Positions 7,871 through 12,470 of a stretch of 12,470 nt of DNA are shown one piece after another; positions within the stretch are counted from its first letter, which is position 1, and each line of letters opens with the position of its first letter. The notes under the pieces are model-generated. The model saw only the letters and a list, made by a program, of their open reading frames with translations. It was not told the origin of the DNA and searched no databases. Origin of the DNA: Nannocystaceae bacterium (GTDB taxonomy: Bacteria; Myxococcota_A; Polyangia; Nannocystales; Nannocystaceae); contig JAESSZ010001012.1 of NCBI GenBank assembly GCA_016763875.1, positions 1 to 12,470 on the forward strand, in the 5' to 3' direction. A program made the translations under genes and the position numbers.

Positions 7871-9503
7871 ACGCCCTACTGATCTCCACCCTGTGTCTTG
7901 CCTTCACCGCGCCAACGTCCACGGATCCGGCGTCGCTCAAAGACGATGTCGTCATGACCGCGATACGCGACGAACTCGCTCGCAACAAGACCCTGAAACT
8001 TCCGGAGTCCGAAGCGCCGTACTACTCGGCGTACACCGTCACGGACACCGACGGCTTCAGCATTGAGGCGTCGTTCGGCGCCGTCACCGTATCCACTCGC
8101 ATCCGCAACCGCATGATTGCGCCAACCGTGCGTGTGGGCAGCTACGAGCGCGACGCCCCTGGGTTTGCCACCAGCGGGGCCGCGGCGCCCATCGACGACA
8201 ACTACGACGCCCTGCGCCGGAGTCTTTGGCTGGTCACCGACGACGCCTACAAAAACGCTGCCACTAGCTTCCGCGAGCAAGAGGCACGAGACAAGCAGAG
8301 CACCCGCGACAAGGATGCGCCCGACTCGTTCACCAAACGCAGCAACGCCACGGTTCACCTCGAGCCAATGTCTGGGACCATCCCCGAGCAAAGCACGCTG
8401 CAGGACATCGCGCGCGTTGCCTCCGCTGTTTTTCGGGACTACCCAGACATTCTACGTAGTGAGTTGGAGATCGGCGCAGTCGTGCAACGTCGCCGCTTCG
8501 CTTCGAGCGAAGGCAGTCTCGTCACTGGCGGCCTCGGGGTCATCAGTATCTCGATCCGCGCGGTGGCACTCGCAGACGACGGCGCGCCCGTCCAGGCGAC
8601 GGGGCAGCTGGCAATGCGGTTGGGCACGGCACTGGACAAAGCCAAGGTTGTGGCGGCCGCCCGCGCTGTCGCCGACGATCTGCTGGCGCTCCGAAAGGCC
8701 CCCGTGCTCGCCGACTACACCGGCCCGATTCTTTTCGAGGGGGACGCTGGGGCCCAGATCACCGCGCACATGTTGAGCCCACGATTTTCAGCGGGCGGCT
8801 GGGGGGCGGACATGGAGGCCCGGCTGGGCCAGCGGATCCTTCCCAAGGGGTTCTCGCTGGTGGACGACCCTTCAATGACCGAACTCCAGGGGCGACCGGT
8901 CTTTGGTCACTACGTGGTCGACGACGAGGGCGTGCCGGCTCGCCGAGTCACACTGGTCGACGATGGCAAACTCAAGGCGCTACTGACCACTCGTAAACCG
9001 ACGAGCAAACATCCCACCAGCAGCGGCCACGCGCGCGGCAGCATGATGTGGGGCAAGACCCCGACCGCCAGCAACCTCGTGCTGCGCAGCCGCAAGGGAC
9101 TGTCCCCCGCGGCACTCGAGGGCAAGCTCCGCGCTCAGATGAAGCGGGACGGACTCAAGTTCGCGATCATTATCACCGACGTGGGGCCCTCTCCCTGGTC
9201 GCCCGCCGTTGCCTATCGCGTGAACTCGAAAGGCAAGCGCGAACGCGTTCGCCTGGGCAGTCTCGAACCCCTCGAACTGCGCGCCTTCAGGGACATGCTG
9301 GGCGCGGGCAAAACCCTGCACCAATACGACTACTTCGCCACTGGCGGCAGCCCCAACATCGGGCTGGGGGACACTCCCTCGGGTACAGCGCGCCCACGAC
9401 GGTCGCCGCCCCCTCGCTGCTGCTCCGCGAAGGTGCCATTCGCAAGGACAAGGGCGACAAACCCAAACCGCCGCTGTACCCCCACCCGCACTTCGCAAAG
9501 TAG
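7867..9503 (+). CDS. TldD/PmbA-like secreted partner lacking the metal site (apparent frameshift)
   Basis: This is a paralogue of the preceding gene and overlaps it by four bases. The first 20 or so residues form a Sec signal peptide without a lipobox. YSAYTVTDTD, VRVGSYERD, FSLVDDPSMTELQG and YVVDDEGVPARR align with its neighbour. The catalytic HEVFGH position is AHMLSP (residues 300-305) and the ligand Cys is also absent, so it is probably the non-catalytic subunit, as TldE is to TldD. The frame breaks in the G run at 9366-9370. Adding one G joins PNIGLG to GHSLGYSAPTTVAAPSLLLR and a PPLYPHPHFAK end at TAG 9501-9503, giving 545 aa. This end matches the neighbour's SAVSPALLL and KPPLLPDPS. 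As printed, the frame instead runs into the kinase gene. This is either a one-base sequence error or a disabling mutation. Confidence 0.8.
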
Positions 9504-9505
9504 GT

Positions 9506-9536
9506 GTGCGTGGTCCGGTCCATCCGGACCGCGTAT
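9506..9536. terminator. Strong hairpin just after the TldD-like pair
   Basis: GGTCCGG (9512-9518) and CCGGACC (9524-9530) pair perfectly around a five-base loop. The stem extends outward to about 13 pairs when three G-U wobbles are counted. It begins three bases after the TAG at 9501-9503 and ends before the kinase ribosome binding site. No T run follows. It could terminate or attenuate transcription, or stabilise the upstream mRNA end. It also supports 9503 as a true gene end. Confidence 0.5.
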
Positions 9537-9546
9537 GGGCTATCGT

Positions 9547-9550
9547 GGAG
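9547..9550 (+). promoter_or_regulatory. Ribosome binding site that fixes the kinase start
   Basis: GGAG lies 8 bases before GTG 9559, an ideal distance. It supports an independent kinase start over the in-frame ATG at 9535, and over a fusion with the upstream TldD-like frame. Confidence 0.6.
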
Positions 9551-9558
9551 AACGCCCC

Positions 9559-11471
9559 GTGTCCGAATCTCGTCCATTGGAGGCCTCATGCTTCCTGATA
9601 GCGCCGCTGTTCGCAGGGCTTGAAGCACGAGGAGTCTCGCCCGAGAAGATCTTCGCCGGGCTGACGTTCCCGGTTTCCCACCTCCGCGACACTTCGCGCT
9701 GGATCGACTGGGCCACGCTGTGCGAACTCACCGGCCGAATGAGCGAGCACCTGTCCGAAGCGGACCTCTACGAGATGGGGACACAGAGCTTCGATGCGCC
9801 CGTGTACAAGTACGTTGGAGCCGCGATCGGCACTTTTCTCAGCCTTGAGAAAGCCTACGTATTCTCGTTTGGGCGAAAGGGCCTTTTTCATCGGTACTAC
9901 ACCTGCTTCACCACCGAGGTTCGCGAAGTCGGGCCGGGACGACTCGATCTCGACCTGCGAATGAAGCCAGGCTACCCGGTCAACCCCGAGTTCCAGCTCG
10001 CGGTATTTGGTCAACTTGCGGCCATGCCAAAGGTCATGGGCCTCCCTCGCGCGACGGTGACGAGAACGACGCTGGTGGACGGCGACACCTTTCACATCCA
10101 GTTCCCGGCGCGGGAAAGCCTGTTGCGCAAAGCACGACGCTTGCTTTCCATACCTGCGGCCAGACTCTCTGCCGCCGCAGAACTCCGCAACGCACACGGC
10201 GCGTTGCAGGTTCGCCTGCGTGAGCTTGAGCTCGAGGTCAGACGTCGGGAGGAGGTCGAAAAAGAGCTCAGGTTCGAGATCGAAGAACGCGAACGCACCG
10301 AAGCTGCGAAGGCAACGATCGAGAAAGAGCTGCAGCACGCGCGGCGTCTCGAGAGTATCGGACTGCTCGCAGGAGGCGTTGCACACGATTTTAACAATCT
10401 CCTGATGGTCATCATGGGGCACGCGTCGTTGGCGTTGGCCGATACCGAAGAGCAAGAGGTGACCGCGAGTCTTCAGGTCATCCTCGACGTGGGCGAGCGG
10501 GCCGCGGGTCTCACCCGGCAGCTGCTCGCCTTTGGTCGACGCCAAGTCCTGCAGCCCACCCCGCTCGACATACGCAAGGTAGTGCTGGATGCGGAGAACC
10601 TCCTGCGACGCATGCTGCCCGAGAGCGTCGACCTCAAGATGCACGCCGAACACGTCGTGGATCGCGTGGTGGCAGATCCCACTCAGATCGAGCAGTTGTT
10701 GACCAATCTCTGCATCAACGCCAGCGATGCGATGCCAAGTGGCGGCGAGATCAGCATCGAACTTGAGCCATGCGTCATCGACGAGGACTACGCCAAGACC
10801 CACTCGTGGGCCCGGACCGGCTCGTTCGTCCGACTCCGAATCTCTGACAGCGGATCGGGGATCCCGACGGACATGGTCGACAGAGTTTTCGATCCGTTCT
10901 TCACGACCAAGGCGGACGGCGCAGGCACCGGCCTCGGACTTAGCGTCGTGTTCGGAATCGTCACGCAGCACGAAGGCTTCATCCACGTGTACAGCGACGT
11001 GGGGGTCGGCACGTGCATGACGGTGTACCTCCCAACCACTGAGTTGCAAGCCGGCACCGTTGTCCCCGCCGCGGACGGCCCGGTGCCAAAGGGCGAGGAG
11101 ACCGTCCTCGTGGTGGAAGACGAACCGCAAGTGCGCGCGTTGGCCCAACGAGTCCTCGAGGGTGCTGGCTACAACGTGCTTGTCGCCGAATCGGGCACTT
11201 CGGGTATCGCTTGCTTCAAGGCCCACCACGCCGAGATCGACCTCCTACTCCTGGACGTGATTCTTCCTGGGTGCTCAGGAAAAGACGTGCACGATGCGGC
11301 CGTCGCCATCCGTCCCGATATCCGCGTGCTGTACACAGCGGCTACTCGCCCCGTGGCATCCACACCGCCTTCGTACTGGCCGACGGCCTTGAATTGCTTC
11401 CTAAGCCCTACAGCCCGCAGACTCTTTTGCGACGGTTGAGGGCGACGTTGGACAGCAGCCGAGCGGAGTGA
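9559..11471 (+). CDS. Soluble hybrid histidine kinase-response regulator (apparent frameshift near the C-terminus)
   Basis: With one base restored the product is 637 residues, with no membrane helix. Residues about 5-185 form an unassigned sensor region (FAGLEARGVSPEKIFAGL, then SRWIDWATLCELTGRM) that faintly resembles AraC-type ligand-binding modules. Residues 207-265 are a charged coiled coil. The kinase core follows: H-box GGVAHDFNN (His276), N-box NASDAMP (Asn387), G1 DSGSGIP (from Asp430), DPFFTTK and G2 GAGTGLGL. The receiver has VEDEP (Glu520, Asp521) and phospho-acceptor Asp566 in LLLLDVILPG. Near 11335 the frame breaks after VLYT. One added base gives VLYTSGYSPRGIHT and LPKPYSPQ, with the conserved receiver Lys, ending at TGA 11469-11471. 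As printed, the frame ends at 11439 with about 34 aberrant residues and no Lys motif, so phospho-signalling would probably fail. The start is GTG 9559. Confidence 0.85.
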
Positions 11472-11622
11472 GAGCCACGGCCTCTCGCCGACAGCAGACA
11501 AGGCTATCTCTGCGCACGACAGCACCGCGGCCGTCGCTCGTAGTGTCCCGCAACCTGGGCCGCGTCGTCCCGGACTTTGCGAAAGTGGGTGGATTTCGCC
11601 GGGCTCGAAATGTAGCGTTAGC

Positions 11623-11648
11623 GCGCACCACTGCCGTCAGCGGTGCGC
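11623..11648. terminator. Hairpin between convergent genes, likely bidirectional terminator
   Basis: GCGCACC (11623-11629) and GGTGCGC (11642-11648) pair perfectly. Inside them, after one A-C mismatch, CTG and CAG close a four-base CCGT loop. The hairpin lies in the 210-base gap between the end of the kinase gene (11471) and the end of the convergent lipoprotein gene (11682), where a shared terminator is expected. No T tract follows on either strand. I see nothing else of note in this gap. Confidence 0.5.
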
Positions 11649-11681
11649 CCGCGGCGAAGTGAATCACAGACCGTGCTTCGC

Positions 11682-12302
11682 CTAGGCTGGGCACCAGTCG
11701 CCGCCGCCGCCTTCGCAACCGTCCTGCGCTTGCTCGGCGGTTTGCCCCGCGAAATCGTAGCTCGCGAGTCCGGTCTGCACCGTTCCGGGAGCCAAGCAGA
11801 TGCCGTACTGGCCGGCCGACGGGCACGCGCCTTCGCCCCATGTGCCGCCAGACCTCGTGCATCCCGCGATAGCTTCCGGCACCACAACGCAGTCGTCGTA
11901 GTATTCGGCGCAGATCCCCACCGCCGCGAAGTCGCAGTGCGCGACCGCGGTCGAGCGGCAAGTGGGTGCGGGTCCTTCGCAGATGATTCCCCCGGTTGCC
12001 CCATCGCCCTCGCTGCCATCATCGGTGGCGCTGGTGTCGGCGGCGCTGGATGTCGTTCCCTGGTCGTCCGCGGCTGAGGTGCCTGAGGTGCCCGGTGTCC
12101 CGGTCGTGTCAACGCTGCCACCGTCACTGCCGGTTTCGGAGCCGTTCGGCCCGGCGGCCGTTTCCCCGGAGTCATCGCCGGCTGTGGTTGCAGGCATTTC
12201 CTGCGCGTCGCCCGAAACGTCGTCGTCTCCGCAGCCGAGGGCGAGGGTCGATGCAATGATGAAAGACGAAAGGGCCGTGGATCTTCGGTTGGAGGCCTGC
12301 AT
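11682..12302 (-). CDS. Cys-rich lipoprotein with Ser/Thr/Gly/Asp linker
   Basis: The 206-residue product has a signal peptide and lipobox TLALGC (Cys24). Residues 25-105 are a low-complexity linker of Gly, Ser, Thr, Asp and Ala. The C-terminal 100 residues hold ten Cys (108, 115, 123, 131, 138, 148, 160, 169, 196, 204), enough for five disulfides, which fits an oxidising extracytoplasmic location. Two related motifs occur: GCTRSGGTWGEGACP and GCEGGGGDWCPA near the end, suggesting a weak internal duplication. I do not recognise a named family. Architecture of this kind, with a lipobox, a long linker and a small Cys-rich domain, is common in Nannocystineae surface proteins. The ATG at 12302 has no good Shine-Dalgarno sequence, and no better start lies within the signal peptide. 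It is convergent with the kinase gene. Confidence 0.75.
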   Translation of the reverse strand: MQASNRRSTALSSFIIASTLALGCGDDDVSGDAQEMPATTAGDDSGETAAGPNGSETGSDGGSVDTTGTPGTSGTSAADDQGTTSSAADTSATDDGSEGDGATGGIICEGPAPTCRSTAVAHCDFAAVGICAEYYDDCVVVPEAIAGCTRSGGTWGEGACPSAGQYGICLAPGTVQTGLASYDFAGQTAEQAQDGCEGGGGDWCPA

Positions 12303-12342
12303 GTGCGCACAGCAGACGGCAGGCCGCGGCCGCTATTCTCGT

Positions 12343-12354
12343 CTGCGCCCGCAG
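12343..12354. promoter_or_regulatory. Short palindrome upstream of the Cys-rich lipoprotein
   Basis: CTGCG-CC-CGCAG is a perfect five-base inverted repeat about 41 bases upstream of the lipoprotein start at 12302. It lies where an operator would be expected. In GC-rich DNA a palindrome this short can arise by chance, so support is weak. The rest of 12303-12470 shows no gene or promoter that I can support. Confidence 0.2.
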
Positions 12355-12470
12355 GTTGATCTGCATCACGCACCGGTCGCTCGTTCGCGACCCACGGTCT
12401 GCGGGGGGACTTGCGCGGATTGATCGGTTCGCGCTGCAGGGAGTCGCGCGGCGGTCAGTGCTGCGACACG

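Noticed and set aside
9366..9370. Programmed -1 ribosomal frameshifting in the G run
   Set aside because: The site is not a proper X-XXY-YYZ heptamer (the A-site codon GAC would not re-pair well) and the run is short. A second, non-slippery break with the same sign in the next gene makes plain deletions or sequence errors more likely.
9586..11229. 547-codon open frame on the minus strand opposite the kinase
   Set aside because: Long antisense frames are normal opposite GC-rich genes. It shows no domain, and the plus strand holds clear kinase motifs throughout.
7867..11439. A single 1190-residue TldD-histidine kinase fusion protein
   Set aside because: The joining segment is out-of-frame-like, the proper TldD-like end lies in the next frame and stops at 9503, a hairpin follows, and the kinase has its own GGAG and GTG start. 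A secreted signal on a cytoplasmic kinase would also make no sense.
12172..12369. Alternative minus-strand frame starting upstream of the Cys-rich lipoprotein
   Set aside because: It overlaps the lipoprotein in another frame and becomes Arg/Pro-rich. The lipobox and linker frame is clearly the real one.
12366..12470. Possible tail of a minus-strand gene entering from the right edge (34 codons open to a TGA)
   Set aside because: Short, Ala/Arg-rich and without motifs. A chance open frame is likely at this GC content.

Overview
The window is GC-rich and densely coding, and it looks like a chromosomal segment of a myxobacterium (Myxococcota, probably the Nannocystineae: Nannocystis, Plesiocystis, Enhygromyxa). 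This assignment is an inference. It rests on the GC-rich codons, several lipoproteins whose lipobox Cys is followed by long Gly/Ser/Thr/Asp linkers and Cys-rich domains, and a hybrid histidine kinase with an unfamiliar N-terminal sensor. No rRNA, tRNA, mobile element, CRISPR array or phage gene was seen. No gene-free gap exceeds about 210 bases.

Layout: (1) 1-272, minus strand, the N-terminal part of an Asp/Gly-rich lipoprotein that runs off the window. (2) 417-1184, plus, a cytoplasmic protein of unknown function. (3) 1338-4739, plus, a large lipoprotein alpha/beta hydrolase resembling the VolA/Pla-1/cef lipase family, with calcium-loop-like repeats. (4) 5377-4796 and 5956-5441, minus, a YfaP/DUF2135-like lipoprotein preceded by an unknown cytoplasmic protein. 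They face the hydrolase tail to tail and may be co-transcribed. (5) 6062-7870 and 7867-9503, plus, a translationally coupled pair of exported TldD/PmbA-family proteins. The first keeps the metal site and the second has lost it. (6) 9559-11471, plus, a soluble hybrid histidine kinase-response regulator. (7) 12302-11682, minus, a Cys-rich lipoprotein.

The TldD-like partner and the kinase each carry an apparent single-base deletion (in the G run at 9366-9370 and near 11333-11337). The first makes the two genes read as one false 1190-residue 'TldD-kinase fusion'. Restoring one base at each site gives a normal family C-terminus in each case: 545 aa ending at 9503 and 637 aa ending at 11471. Both lesions have the same sign, so sequencing or assembly indels are the simplest explanation, but real decay is possible.

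Functionally, six of the nine proteins carry export signals and five of these have a lipobox, so this is a cell-envelope locus. The clearest functional unit is the TldD-like pair, inferred to be an extracytoplasmic peptidase made of a catalytic lipoprotein and a non-catalytic partner. The kinase follows it but is separated by a strong hairpin and has its own ribosome binding site. No defence or biosynthetic system was recognised.
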